A stretch of 64,000 nucleotides of DNA from DATDIC01 sp963764525 (lineage in GTDB: Bacteria > Pseudomonadota > Alphaproteobacteria > Acetobacterales > Acetobacteraceae), in assembly GCA_963764525.1 (NCBI GenBank), contig CAVXTC010000018.1, positions 106,191 through 170,190 on the forward strand. The letters are read 5' to 3'. The notes under the pieces were generated by a model, which saw nothing but the letters and a program-made list of their open reading frames with translations, ran no database searches and was not told where the DNA came from. Numbering within the stretch: the stretch's first letter is position 1; every line of letters begins with the position of its first letter. The position numbers and the translations under genes are program-made. Shown here one piece after another: positions 27,124 through 37,867 of this stretch.

Positions 27124-27995
27124 ATACTCCGGTCTGCGCGCTGGACGCCGCGGCAGAGCTGGGCGAGGGCGCGGTCTGGTGCGACCGCGACCATGTGCTG
27201 TGGTGGGTGGATATCAACGCCCCGGCGTTGCACCGCTTCGACCCAGCCACCAGCCACGACCAATCCTGGCCGATGCCCGAGCCGATCGGCTGTCTCGCGC
27301 TCGGGCCGGATCGCCGGGTGGTTGTCGCGTTGGCTTCCGGGCTGGCCTGGTTCGACCCGGATTCCGGTGCACTGGACCGGTTCCTGCCGATCGAGGCCGA
27401 CCAGCCGGACACGCGGCTGAATGACGGGCGCTGCGACCGGCAAGGGCGGTTCTGGGTCGGCTCGATGGAGCGTGGCACGCGCGAAAAACGCGGCGTGCTG
27501 TACCGCTGCGACCCCGCCGAAGCCGTGCCTGTGCTGACCGGCGTGCAGGTGCCGAACTGCACCGCGTTCAGCCCCGACGGCCGGACCATGTATTTCGCCG
27601 ATACGCCGACGCGGGTGATCCGTGCCTTCGATCTGGACCCCGCCACCGGCGCGCTGACGAACGAGCGCGTGTTTGCCAGCTTGCCGCCGTTCCGCGGCCT
27701 GCCCGACGGGGCCACGGTGGATGCCGCGGGCGGCCTCTGGGTGGCCCATTGGGAAGGCTGGCGCGTCTCCCGCTTCCTGCCGGACGGAACGCCGGACCGC
27801 AGCATCCGGCTGCCGGTACCGCGCCCGACCTGCTGTGCCTTCGGCGGCGACGATCTCGGCACGCTCTTCATCACGTCCGCCCGCACCGGGCTCGATGCGG
27901 ACATTTTGGCCGGCGCGCCGCTATCAGGCGGCCTGTTCAGCCTGCGTCCCGGCGTGGCCGGGCTGCCGGAGCCGCGCTTTCGGCCGGCGCCGTAA
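27120..27995 (+). CDS. SMP-30/gluconolactonase/LRE family protein
   Basis: 291 residues from a GTG at 27120, overlapping the epimerase stop (GTGA). The beta-propeller motifs are CALDAAAELGEGAVWCDRDH with the metal-binding Glu, LNDGRCDRQGRFWVGSME, VPNCTAFSPDGRTMYFADTP and LPDGATVDAAGGLWVAHWEG. Metal ligands Glu, Asn and Asp are in place. It hydrolyses sugar lactones, the expected product of the upstream dehydrogenase-like enzyme. As sequenced it is in one frame with the epimerase, but a separate start is supported by family lengths. Confidence 0.85.
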   Translation: MNTPVCALDAAAELGEGAVWCDRDHVLWWVDINAPALHRFDPATSHDQSWPMPEPIGCLALGPDRRVVVALASGLAWFDPDSGALDRFLPIEADQPDTRLNDGRCDRQGRFWVGSMERGTREKRGVLYRCDPAEAVPVLTGVQVPNCTAFSPDGRTMYFADTPTRVIRAFDLDPATGALTNERVFASLPPFRGLPDGATVDAAGGLWVAHWEGWRVSRFLPDGTPDRSIRLPVPRPTCCAFGGDDLGTLFITSARTGLDADILAGAPLSGGLFSLRPGVAGLPEPRFRPAP

Positions 27996-28121
27996 AGCAG
28001 GGTTCCCGTCCCTGAGCGGGGTGTATGGTGCCGGCCTGCTGAACGAAGGTTTGGAGGGGTATCTCGAGGGCTGGTCGGAGTTGCGCTGCTTCGCCGTCGT
28101 CGCCCGCCAACCCCGGAAGGT

Positions 28122-29620
28122 TCAGCCGGCGGCCGACCGTAGGCGAACATCCGGGGCCGCCTTGCCAGCCAGTGCGATAAGGTCGCGCCGCACCCGCGCC
28201 GTCACCCCGGCCCAGTCGAGCGGCCGTTCCTGCCGGTAGATCCGCATGGTCGGATACCACGGGCTGTCATCGCGCCCGTGCAGCCAGCGCCAGCAGCAAT
28301 CGTAGCGCGACAGCAGCCAGACCGGCCGCCCCAGCGCGCCCGCCAGATGCGCCACCGCGGTATCGACCGAGATAACCAGGTCCAGATTGGCCACAAGCGC
28401 CGCGGTGTCGGCGAAATCCTGTACGTCCGCCATCGGGTCCAGCACGTCCAGCCCGGATGCAGCGATCTGCCGTGCCGCATCACCCAGTTGCAAGCTGACG
28501 AACCGCACGCCCCCAGCCGAGCCAAGCGGGGCAAGCTCGGCTAGCGCGATCGACCGGCGCCGATCGATCAGCCGCGCGCCCGCATCATCCGCATGGGCCG
28601 AACCGGCCCAGCAGAGCCCCACGCGCAACGCGCCGTCATCCGGCAGCCGCGCCCGCCATGCGGCAACCAGGGCGGGATCGGGATGCAGGTACGGAACGCT
28701 CCGCCGGAACCGTCTCCAGTGTGGTGCCGAACACCCTGGGCAGGCTGAGCAACGGACATTGCACGTCGAACGGCGGCAGTGCCTGGCCGTGCGGCACGAT
28801 TTCGGCGATTTCGGGTATCGTCCTGAACAGCCGTACCAGCTCCGGCTGCACCTCGAGCACCACCGTGGCTCCTTGCCGTGCCGCCAGCGCCGCGTAGCGG
28901 ACGAATTGCAGCGTGTCGCCCAGCCCCTGCTCGGCAAGCAGCAGGATGGTGCGGCCGGCCGGCGCCTCCCCGTTCCACCACCTGCCGATCGCCCGCGCCG
29001 GCGTGGCGCGGCGATGCCACCGCCACTCGTACTCCGGGAAGCCGCGCTCCCAGTCGCCCGCGGCCAGCAGCGTGAGCGCCCGGCTGAACCGCACCTCCGC
29101 ATCGCCGGGGGCGGTGGCAAGGGCGCGTTCGTGGGCGTCCAGCGCGTCCGCCAGCCGGCCCATTGCCCGCAGCGTGTTGCCGAGGCTGGTCAGGGTGCCG
29201 GGAGTTGGTGCCTGTTCGAGCGCCTGGCGGTATAGCGCCGCCGCGCGCTCGTATTCGGCGCTGTCGTGCAGCACGCTGGCGAGGCAGGTCTGGGCCTCCG
29301 GCACGTCCGCCAGCAGGGCCAGCCCGGTTGCGGCGGCCCAGCGCGCCTGGTCCAGTAACCCGAGGCGGCGCAGCGTATCGGCCAGGTTGACGTAGCCGGG
29401 GCCGAATTTCGGGGCGAGCCGGACGCAGCGCAGATAGGCCTCGATCGCCTCGACCGGCCGGCCAGCCCGCAGCAGCGTGTTTCCCAGGTTGTAGTGGGTG
29501 CCGGCATTGTCGGGCGCAGCGATCAGGGATTGCTGGAACGCCTGGATCGCCGCTTCGATCCGCCCGCGCGGCGAACAGGGTATTCCCGAGGTCGAACAGT
29601 GCGGTCGGATTGGGATGCAT
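28122..29620 (-). CDS. TPR-containing glycosyltransferase (family 9/41-like), two frameshifts
   Basis: Reconstructed product of about 498 residues from the ATG at 29620 (MHPNPTALFDLGNTLFA). Residues about 20-210 are tetratricopeptide repeats (GTHYNLGNTLLRAGRPVEAI, FGPGYVNLADTLRRLG, TLTSLGNTLRAMGRL). A catalytic half follows, with TILLLAEQGLGDTLQFVRYA, VGLCWAGSAHADD, MADVQDFADTAALVANLDL and VISVDTAVAHLAGALGRPVW. This resembles ADP-heptosyltransferase and O-GlcNAc-transferase-type donor sites. Extra bases near 29573 and 28703 break the frame. It probably glycosylates a surface protein or polymer. Confidence 0.82.
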
Positions 29621-30006
29621 GGGTCTCGCGGGGTGGCTTGAACTGACAACGTGCTGCGGGCGGATTGAACCCGTGGTTAACGTACGCCGGCTTCGGGGTT
29701 CCGGACGTGGACGGTGCCGAAGGCGCAAATCGCCCGCCAGCAATCGAGCGGCTGTGGCGGGGCCCTGCTATTGAATTGGCATGGGCGGCGGCTAAAACTT
29801 GACGTCTGACGCTTCGCAGCGTCCGCGTGCCCTTCGTGCTTCTCCATGTGAACCGACGTCCGCCGCATCCCGATCAGGAGTTGAAGGCTGATGGCTGACG
29901 GGCACGCCAGTATTTTGGTGCCAGGCTTTGCGCCGGATGCGTACGCCGGGCGACGAAAACCGGGTGTTCGATCCGAGCGGGCGGTTGCCGCGGAACCGGC
30001 TGTCGC
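29621..30006. other. Intergenic region without a supported gene
   Basis: 386 bp between the leftward glycosyltransferase gene and the rightward dppD-like gene. A reverse-strand open frame of 125 codons (29677-30054) overlaps the dppD start and shows no protein-like features. A short forward stretch just before 30007 (ending DPSGRLPRNRLSH) looks mildly protein-like but has no clear start. A divergent promoter region is expected here; no clear -35/-10 pair or operator was recognised. Confidence 0.4.
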
Positions 30007-31011
30007 ATGACCGATCAGCTTCTCAATCTGCGCGATCTGTCGGTGCGCTTCCACACCGATGAGGGCGTGGCCCGCGCCGTCGAGGGCGTCTCATTGACCG
30101 TTCGGCCTGGTGAAACCGTCGTGCTGATCGGCGAATCCGGCGCCGGCAAGTCAGTGACCGGACTGGCGGTCATGGGGCTGATCCCCCGTGGTTCAGGCGT
30201 GGAAATCGCCGGCCGGATCGAGTTTCGCGGTCGGGATGGGCAAATCCGGGACCTGATGCGCCTTTCGCCTGGTGTCATGCGTCATATCCGCGGCAACGAG
30301 ATCGCCATGGTGTTTCAGGAACCGATGAGCTGCCTGAACCCGGTGTACCCGATCGGCGACCAGATCGCCGATGCTGTGATGCTGCACCAGGGACGCCGCC
30401 GGGCCGAAGCCTTGGCGATCGCCGAGGAAATGCTCGAACGACTGGGCATCCCGGACCCGCGGGCGCGGCTTGCCGCCTATCCGCACCAGATCTCCGGCGG
30501 GATGGCGCAGCGGGTGATGATCGCCATGGCGCTGTCGTGCCGCCCCGCTTTGCTGATCGCCGACGAGCCGACGACCGCGCTGGATGTGACCGTCCAGGCG
30601 CAGCTTCTGGAGCTGATCAAGGCATTGCAGGCCGAGATCGGCATGGCGGTGCTGTTCATCACCCACAACCTTGGCGTTGCCGCGGAGATCGCCGACCGGA
30701 TCATCGTCATGTACGCCGGCCGCGTGGTGGAGGAAGCCGCCACGCCGGCGCTGTTCGCCGCCCCGCGCATGCCGTACACGGCCGGGCTGCTCGCTTCGGT
30801 GCCACGGCTGGTGCTGGACGACCGGGAAATGCGCCTGGACGCCATTCCCGGCGAGGTGCCGAGCCCGCTGCACCACCCGGCCGGCTGCGCCTTCCATCCG
30901 CGCTGCGCGCATTTCGCGGCTGGGCTATGCGATGCGGCCGTGCCGGTGTTGGAGTTGTGCGGGCCGGACCGTGCGGTGCGCTGCGTGCGGTGGCGGGAGT
31001 TAGCTGCATGA
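30007..31011 (+). CDS. Second dipeptide/oligopeptide ABC ATPase (DppD type)
   Basis: 334 residues, ATG at 30007, intact. It has Walker A GESGAGKS, Q-loop FQEPMSCLNP, signature ISGGM, Walker B LLIADEPTTALD, H-loop FITHNLG and the C-terminal cluster CAFHPRCAHFAAGLC, ending in VRCVRWRELAA. It is closely related to the ATPase at 8293, but no permease or binding-protein genes adjoin it here. Its DppF-type partner lies at 32700, on the far side of a reverse-strand hydrolase gene. It may serve permeases encoded elsewhere or share those of the first system. Confidence 0.9.
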   Translation: MTDQLLNLRDLSVRFHTDEGVARAVEGVSLTVRPGETVVLIGESGAGKSVTGLAVMGLIPRGSGVEIAGRIEFRGRDGQIRDLMRLSPGVMRHIRGNEIAMVFQEPMSCLNPVYPIGDQIADAVMLHQGRRRAEALAIAEEMLERLGIPDPRARLAAYPHQISGGMAQRVMIAMALSCRPALLIADEPTTALDVTVQAQLLELIKALQAEIGMAVLFITHNLGVAAEIADRIIVMYAGRVVEEAATPALFAAPRMPYTAGLLASVPRLVLDDREMRLDAIPGEVPSPLHHPAGCAFHPRCAHFAAGLCDAAVPVLELCGPDRAVRCVRWRELAA

Positions 31012-31027
31012 GTGCGGGCGCGCGGAC

Positions 31028-32553
31028 TTACGAGGCGCGGTTGAAATGGCCGTAATTGACGGTCAGCGTGTTGGGAAGCTTGCGGCCGTCGATGCCGGTT
31101 GCGGCCGCCGGTCCGGCGCTGAAATCGAATGTCAGCAGTCCAGGTGCGAGGTCGGGATTGTCGAACGTCAGCAGGAAGCTGTCGCCGGACCAGTGGGTCA
31201 GGTGCCCTGGATAGGCGTGCGGGCCGATCGTCACGTCCAGCTTGCCGCCACTCCGCACCACGGTCGTAGGTCCGTACAGGGGACTTGCATAGCGTCCGGT
31301 GAACGACTCCAGATTCCGCGTGAGGGGCGTTGCATCGGCCGGCGGCCTGGGCACGTCGAGCAAGGCGTTCCACACCGCCTGCTCGTCGCGGATCTGCGCC
31401 TGCAGGTCGCGCCCGGACGGACCGAGTTCGCGCTCGAGGAACTCTGCCCGCACAGCCTCGGGCAACACCGTGAGCTGCTTGTTGGCGAATACGGCGATGC
31501 CGAGGCCAATTTCCGGGATCAGCGTGACGATCGTGCGCATGCCGTTCAGGGCGCCGTTCTTTTCGATGACGCGATAGCGCAGGAAATGATAGCTCTCGCA
31601 GCCGAGCCCGGCGGAATTGTTGGGGTCCTGCAGCGGGCCGCCGATCCCCTGCACCATGCTGGCGGCGAAAATCCCGGTCACCGTCTGCTTTGCCAGGATC
31701 TGGCGTCCTTCAAACATTCCTTGTGCCAGCAGCATGCGCATCCAGCGGGCAATGTCCGCGCCGGTGGATACCACCGCGCCGGCCCCGCTGAACGCATCGA
31801 CGTTTTCGTACGGCATGACCGAACCGTCGAAATTATGTGCGGCGGCGCGGTTATCGTCCTTGAACAGCTCCGCCTGCGTCGGGCCGCTGCGTGTCATGCC
31901 GAGCGGCTGGAAGATCGCCGCCGACAGCAGTTCCGGCGCGCTCATTCCCGCCGCATGGGCAGCGCTTTGCTGCCCCAGGAAGATGCCGTAGTTCGAGTAC
32001 GCCCATTCCGCCCGGAAGCTGTGATCGAACGGCAGGAAGCGGGCCTGGCGCACCAATTCTTCAGGGCCGTAGCCGAGCTGCATCAGCAGGTCGCCGGCAT
32101 AGGCCGGCAGCCCGGTGCGATGCGCGAAATAGTCGCGCAACGTTGCGTTCTCGGTTGCGTAAGGTTCCGCCAGCGCAGTGTCGGGGGAGAACGTCCGTAC
32201 CGGCGAGTCCCACGAGACCACGCCGCGATCGACCAGCGTCCCCACCGCGGTGGCCGCGACAAACTTGGTCAGCGAGGCGATCTGGAACGGGTGTTTCCGT
32301 CCACCGGATTTGCCGCGCCGAGACGGCGGACGCCATAGCCCTTCAGGAACACTGTTCCGTCCGCGCTCGATATCGCGACGACGGCGCCCGGTACCGCCCC
32401 GTCCTGCAGCGCCGACTGCACGAACTGGTCGAAGTTGCGCCCGTTCACCTCGCGCGTGAGCGCGTCGTCCGCCGACGCATTGCCCCACCCGGAGAAGGCA
32501 GGGACCAGGGTCACTGCCAGCGTGGCCCAGGTTCGCATGTGCAGCATTCCCAT
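31028..32553 (-). CDS. Periplasmic serine beta-lactamase-family hydrolase (class C / D-aminopeptidase-like), one frameshift
   Basis: Reconstructed product of about 508 residues from the ATG at 32553. A Sec signal peptide ends near GNASA. It has GAVPGAVVAIS, the catalytic SxxK as IASLTKFVAAT, and the YxN motif as WAYSNYGIFLG. A glycine-rich segment NGALNGMRT stands at the third-motif position, and a C-terminal lipocalin-like domain carries YASPLYGPTTV. One missing base near 32303 breaks the frame just before the SxxK. It is a penicillin-binding-protein-fold enzyme, plausibly a peptidase or esterase acting on peptides. It sits between the dppD- and dppF-like genes but is transcribed oppositely. 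Confidence 0.82.
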
Positions 32554-32699
32554 GTGGCCCCCTTACCGGTTCGACCATCTTGCGTGATCAGAGCCGGCGT
32601 GAATAGCCAGGTAAGCCGGATCAGGATAAGCGGCAGCGGGGCGATCAAGCCGCGTCGATCGATGCGCTTGCCGCTGGTGTTTCGTGACGAGGAGCGTGG

Positions 32700-33665
<966 letters not shown>

Positions 33666-33668
<3 letters not shown>

Positions 33669-33732
33669 GGCGGAAAAGCGGAGCGCATTCCGCCACCGTC
33701 ACGGCGGATTACGCTGCGCTAATCCGCCCTAC
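33666..33732. repeat. Dispersed palindromic repeat, copy 2
   Basis: Starts in the stop codon of the dppF-like gene. The left arm TAGGGCGGAAAAGCG and following GAGCGCATTCCGCC pair with the right arm GGCGGATTACGCTGCGCT and AATCCGCCCTAC. Similarity to copy 3 (38398-38464, inverted) continues past the hairpin as CCCTACATC and AGGCCGCGAGC, so the mobile unit is longer than the hairpin itself. It may act as the transcript's terminator. Confidence 0.8.
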
Positions 33733-33765
33733 ATCAAGGCCGCGAGCGGGCCGGTTGGTATGATA

Positions 33766-36047
33766 TTACAGCAGCTTCTCCGGCCGAATGGGCAGTTCCC
33801 GGATGCGTTTACCGGTCGCGTGATACACAGCGTTTGCAACGGCCGCGTTCATTCCGACGATACCGACCTCGCCGATGCCCTTGACGCCCAGCGGGTTCAC
33901 CCTGTCGTCCTTCTCCGGCACCATGATGATCTCAACAGAAGGCACGTCGGCGTTCACCGGAAGCAGGTAGTCGGCCAGATTGTCGTTGATGTAGCGCGCG
34001 GCGCCGAGGTCCAGCTCCGTCGCCTCATGCAAGGCCGACGACACGCCCCAGATCGCCCCGCCCATGAACTGGCTGTAGGCGGCCAGCGGGTTGATGATGG
34101 TCCCGGCAGCAAAGGCCGAGACCACCCGAGGCACGCGGATTTCGCAGGTCCGGCTGTGCACCCGCACCTCCACGAAATGGGCACCGAAGGCGTAGGCCGT
34201 GACATCCTTGCGACCGGTGCCCATCACCATTGCCATCTCCCCCTTGCGCAACGATTCCATGGCGGCGGGGGGCAGCCCTTCGGGCACGAACTCGGTGAGG
34301 ACTTCAAGCCGGTTGCCGGTGCGGGCGATCGCCGTGCTCAAGGGTTCGCTGCGATCGCCAGGGCCGGTCAGTTTGCCGTCCGATAGTTTCAGCGTCGCGG
34401 GATCGGCACCATGAAACGGGCTGTCGCCGCTCTCGACCGCGGCCGCGGGCGACGCGGCTTCGAACGTCCGCACATGCCTTGCTGGCGACATGGATCGTCG
34501 AGGCGGCGTTGTTCGAGCCTCCGGCGAGCATGACGGGCGGCAGATCGCTGTCGCCCATGTGCACGGTTACATCCTCGATCCTGAGACCGAGCGACCGTGC
34601 GACGGTGATGGCCACGGTGGTATAGGCGCCGGTGCCGAGTTCATGGGCGGCCAGCTCGACCGTGGCCTTGCCATCCGGCGTGATCGACAGGCGCGCCGTC
34701 GCCGGTCCGATATTGGTGGGATAACACGCGGTGGCGCAGCCGTAGCCGATCAGCCAATCGCCATCCCGCATCGAACCCGGCCGGGGGTTGCGCTTGCTCC
34801 AGCCGAACTTCGCCGCTGCCTGGTCGTAACACTGCATCAGCGAGCGCGAGGAGAACGGAATCCCCTCGACCGGATCGGTCTGGGTGTCATTGATCCGGCG
34901 AAGCTCGATCGGGTCCATGTTCAGCGCGCAGGCCAACTCGTCCATCGCGCTTTCAAGAGCGAACATGTAGGGCGTTTCGGGTGGGGCGCGCATGAAGCCC
35001 GGCGTGTTGCGGTCGGCATGGACCACATAGCCAGACGTGGCGATGTTGGGGCAGGCGTACATCCGGGCGGTTGTTTCTGTCCCGGACATATTGAAGCCGG
35101 AGGGACGCGAGGTGACCTCCCAGCCTTCGTGCGCGTAGGACACGAGCTTGCCGTCGCTGTCCGCGCCCAGCTTCACGTGGTGCCGCGTCTCGGCTCGGTA
35201 GGTTGCGATGGTGAAGCACTGATCGCGGGTCGGCACCAGTTTGACCGGGCGGCCGATGCGCTTCGCGGCAAGGGCGATCCAGCCGGTGCGGGCGTTGGGT
35301 CCTTTGCTGCCGAACCCGCCGCCGACATAGCGGCTGACGACACGGACATCCGCCGGGTCGATATCGAGCTGGTGGGCGACGGAGGCCTTCGATCCCCACA
35401 TGTACTGGGTGGGCTCATAGACGGTCAGTCTCGGCCCGTCCCAGACGCAGCTTGTGGTGAACAGCTCGATTGCATTGTGATGCTGTGTCGGCGTGGCATA
35501 CCTGGCCTCGAACTTCACCGGCGCGGTCGCAAACGCGGCGGCGGCATCGCCCCTTTTGCGGGTCGGGGCCGAACATCGGCTTGTGCGGCTCGGTTTCCGC
35601 GCCGGGCGAGTCGAACGTCGCGCTGGGGGTCTGCTCGATGTAGCTGACCTCGACCTTGTTTGCCGCCTCGCGCGCCGCCTCAAACGTGTCGGCGACAACC
35701 ACGGCGATGATCTGGCCGTCGTGCCAGATGCGGTCGCTTTCAAGCGTTGTGGTGGGCGGTCCGCCGTCCATGCCGGGTACGGTTTTCACCTGGTCGCCGA
35801 CATTTTCGTGGGTCAGGATATCCAGCACGCCCGGGACAGCCTTGGCGGCGTCGAGGCTGAACGCACTCACCCGGCCACGGGCGATGGCGCTGGTGACAAG
35901 GTATGCGAAAGCCGGATTGGCCAATGGCTCATCCGAGGCATAGCGCGCCGCGCCGGTCACCTTGGGGGCGCCGTCGATGCGCGAAGTGGGCCTGCCAAAC
36001 AGGCTGGCAGGATCGCCGAAGACTCCATCGGGCGGTGCCATCGTCAC
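33766..36047 (-). CDS. Molybdenum hydroxylase large (Mo-cofactor-binding) subunit, two frameshifts
   Basis: Reconstructed product of about 759 residues from a GTG at 36047 that overlaps the FAD-subunit stop. It has RIDGAPKVTGAARYASD at the N-terminus, the substrate-channel block RYVGGGFGSKGPNARTGWIA, FMRAPPETPYMFALES, and GIGEVGIVGMNAA near the end with the catalytic Glu that activates the substrate in the xanthine oxidase family. Extra bases near 35563 and 34474 break the frame. Length and neighbours fit the PaoC/YagR type of aldehyde oxidoreductase. No Tat signal is seen. The gene order is 2Fe-2S, FAD, Mo subunits. Confidence 0.85.
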
Positions 36048-37057
36048 ACCTCTATCGTCTTGGCCTGGAGCAAGGCGCGTACGATCACGCGCCGCCCAAG
36101 TTCCGGTTTGTAATCATTGTTTCCATGGGTGACGGCGCCGGCGAGGGCGGCTTGCGCGGCGGCCTCGGCGTTCGCTTCATTCAGTGGCTTGCCGGTCAGC
36201 AGGGCCTCGGCCTCCGGCGCGCGCCAGGGCCGATAGGCCATGCCGCCGAGGCCGATCCGCGCGCTGCGCACCGTATCGCCATCGAGTTCCAGAGCGACCG
36301 CGGCCGAGGCGATGGCAAACTCATAGGACGCGCGATCACGGATCTTCAGATACAGAGAGCGGCGGGTCCATGCTCCGGCCGGGATGTGAAAGCTGGTGAT
36401 GACCTCGCCGGGTTGCAGCGTGGTTTCGACATGCGGTTGACCGTCGGCCGGTCTGTGCAGGGACGCGAATGCTATACGGCGCTGGCCGTTCGGGCCGTTC
36501 AGTTCGACCTCGGCATCCAGCGCGATCAGGGCGACGCCGAAATCTCCGGGATATTGCGCGATGCAGCTTCGATCGACACCGAGCACAGCGTGGTTACGAT
36601 TGAAACCGGATATCGCGGCGCAGCCCGAGCCGGGATTTCGCTTGTTGCAGGCGCCCCAACTGGGATCACGGAAATAGGCGCATCGGGTCCGTTGCAGGAC
36701 GTTGCCGCCAAGCGTGGCCATGTTGCGCAATTGCGCACTGGCGGCCAGGTGCAAACTCTCGGCAATCGCCGGATAGCCGGCCAGGATTGCGGGGTGCTCG
36801 GCCGCCGCGGACATGCTGGCGAACGCCCCCAGATGCAGTCCGTCCGGCCCGGCCTCGACCCCGTCGTGAGAGCGGCGCAGGGGCGTGATGTCCACGACGC
36901 GCTCCGGCCTCAGCACGTCCAGCTTCATCAAATCGATCAGTGTTGTGCCCCCGGCGAGGAACTGCACTTGCGCGTCGGTCTGACCTTGTCCGGTGCCAAA
37001 GCCGAGGCGCGATGCCTGAGCCAGATCGCTGGCACGCTCGTACGCGAACGGACGCAT
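36044..37057 (-). CDS. Molybdenum hydroxylase FAD-binding subunit (PaoB-like)
   Basis: 337 residues, ATG at 37057 overlapping the 2Fe-2S-subunit stop by one base. It has the FAD pyrophosphate loop AGGTTLIDLMK and the second FAD block NMATLGGNVLQRTRC. The loop YFRDPSWGACNKRNPGSGC contains cysteines that in E. coli PaoB bind an extra 4Fe-4S cluster, so this subunit probably carries one too. It passes electrons from the 2Fe-2S clusters to FAD. Frame intact. Confidence 0.87.
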   Translation of the reverse strand: MRPFAYERASDLAQASRLGFGTGQGQTDAQVQFLAGGTTLIDLMKLDVLRPERVVDITPLRRSHDGVEAGPDGLHLGAFASMSAAAEHPAILAGYPAIAESLHLAASAQLRNMATLGGNVLQRTRCAYFRDPSWGACNKRNPGSGCAAISGFNRNHAVLGVDRSCIAQYPGDFGVALIALDAEVELNGPNGQRRIAFASLHRPADGQPHVETTLQPGEVITSFHIPAGAWTRRSLYLKIRDRASYEFAIASAAVALELDGDTVRSARIGLGGMAYRPWRAPEAEALLTGKPLNEANAEAAAQAALAGAVTHGNNDYKPELGRRVIVRALLQAKTIEV

Positions 37058-37521
37058 CAGGCAGTCTCCATCTGTGTGCGGGCCTGTTTGATCGCGGCGA
37101 CGATTTTGGGATAAGCGGCGCAGCGGCACAGGTTGCCGCTCATGTATTCCTGAATGTCCGCGTCGGTGCCAGCGTGGCCCTCGTGCACGCAGGCAACGGC
37201 GGACATGATCTGGCCGGGCGTGCAATAGCCGCACTGCAATCCGTCGTGATCGATGAAGGCCTGCTGCATCGGATGCAGGGCGCCATCGGGCCCGGCCAGC
37301 CCTTCGATGGTCTCGATCCGCCTGCCCTGCACTGCCACAGCAAGCGTCAGGCATGACAACACCCGTTGCCCGTCGATGTGGATCGTGCATGCGCCGCACT
37401 GTCCCTGATCGCAGCCCTTCTTGGCGCCGGTCAGGCCGATGTGCTCGCGAAGCGCGTCGAGCAGCGAGGTGCGGGTGTCGATGGTCAGCGAATGGTCGCG
37501 GCCGTTGATGTTGAGGATCAT
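37057..37521 (-). CDS. Molybdenum hydroxylase 2Fe-2S subunit (PaoA-like)
   Basis: 154 residues from the ATG at 37521, preceded by GGAG; the frame is open further upstream to 37578 but overlaps the HepT-like gene. It has a plant-type ferredoxin domain with CDQGQCGACTIHIDGQRVLSC and a C-terminal domain with CGYCTPGQ and CRC motifs for the second cluster. It starts directly at the mature sequence, with no Tat signal, so unlike E. coli PaoA it is probably cytoplasmic. It is first in a three-gene leftward operon with single-base overlaps. Confidence 0.87.
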   Translation of the reverse strand: MILNINGRDHSLTIDTRTSLLDALREHIGLTGAKKGCDQGQCGACTIHIDGQRVLSCLTLAVAVQGRRIETIEGLAGPDGALHPMQQAFIDHDGLQCGYCTPGQIMSAVACVHEGHAGTDADIQEYMSGNLCRCAAYPKIVAAIKQARTQMETA

Positions 37522-37522
37522 T

Positions 37523-37867
37523 TCATATGTCTCCGTCGCCGCGGGTGAGGCGGCCGCTGCGGCTCTCTCGTGTAGCATCAGGAACGGCGATGATGCCGGT
37601 AAATGCGACGTGACCGTCGATCAGCCGGTGGCGCATCGCGGTCATCTCGCGCCACGCAATTTCGGGATGCGCGGCGCGCAAGCCGGCCGAGACCTTGCCG
37701 GCCGCCTCGCCGAGCACTTCCAGCGCGCGGATCACCGCGCTCTGATGCAGGCGGCTCGCCATGAACGCCGCCTCGTCGCTTCCCGAGACAAAGTCCGCCG
37801 CATCCTGCGCCGCAAGCAGCATGTCGAGCAGCAGCGCCGCGTCGCGACCGCTCGGCTTAACCGCCAT
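37523..37867 (-). CDS. HepT-like HEPN protein with degraded active-site motif
   Basis: 114 residues, ATG at 37867 overlapping the mntA-like stop by 11 bases. The N-terminal two-thirds match HepT: LLLDMLLAAQDAADFVSG, HQSAVIRALEVLGEAAGKVS and HPEIAWREMTAMRHRLI. HepT proteins then have H-x-Y to complete Rx4HxY. Here the sequence is RHRLIDGHV, with Asp and His in those places, followed by a tail that does not resemble the family. Its stop lies 1 bp before the ATG of the 2Fe-2S subunit. It may be a C-terminally replaced, inactive toxin. Confidence 0.7.
   Translation of the reverse strand: MAVKPSGRDAALLLDMLLAAQDAADFVSGSDEAAFMASRLHQSAVIRALEVLGEAAGKVSAGLRAAHPEIAWREMTAMRHRLIDGHVAFTGIIAVPDATRESRSGRLTRGDGDI

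Noticed and set aside
26310..27995. Genuine epimerase-lactonase fusion protein
   Set aside because: The linker has no similarity to either family, and one base change gives a normal C-terminus and a GTGA gene overlap.
29677..30054. Reverse-strand 125-codon frame in the gap before dppD
   Set aside because: It overlaps the dppD start, has no ribosome-binding site of note and no recognisable protein features.
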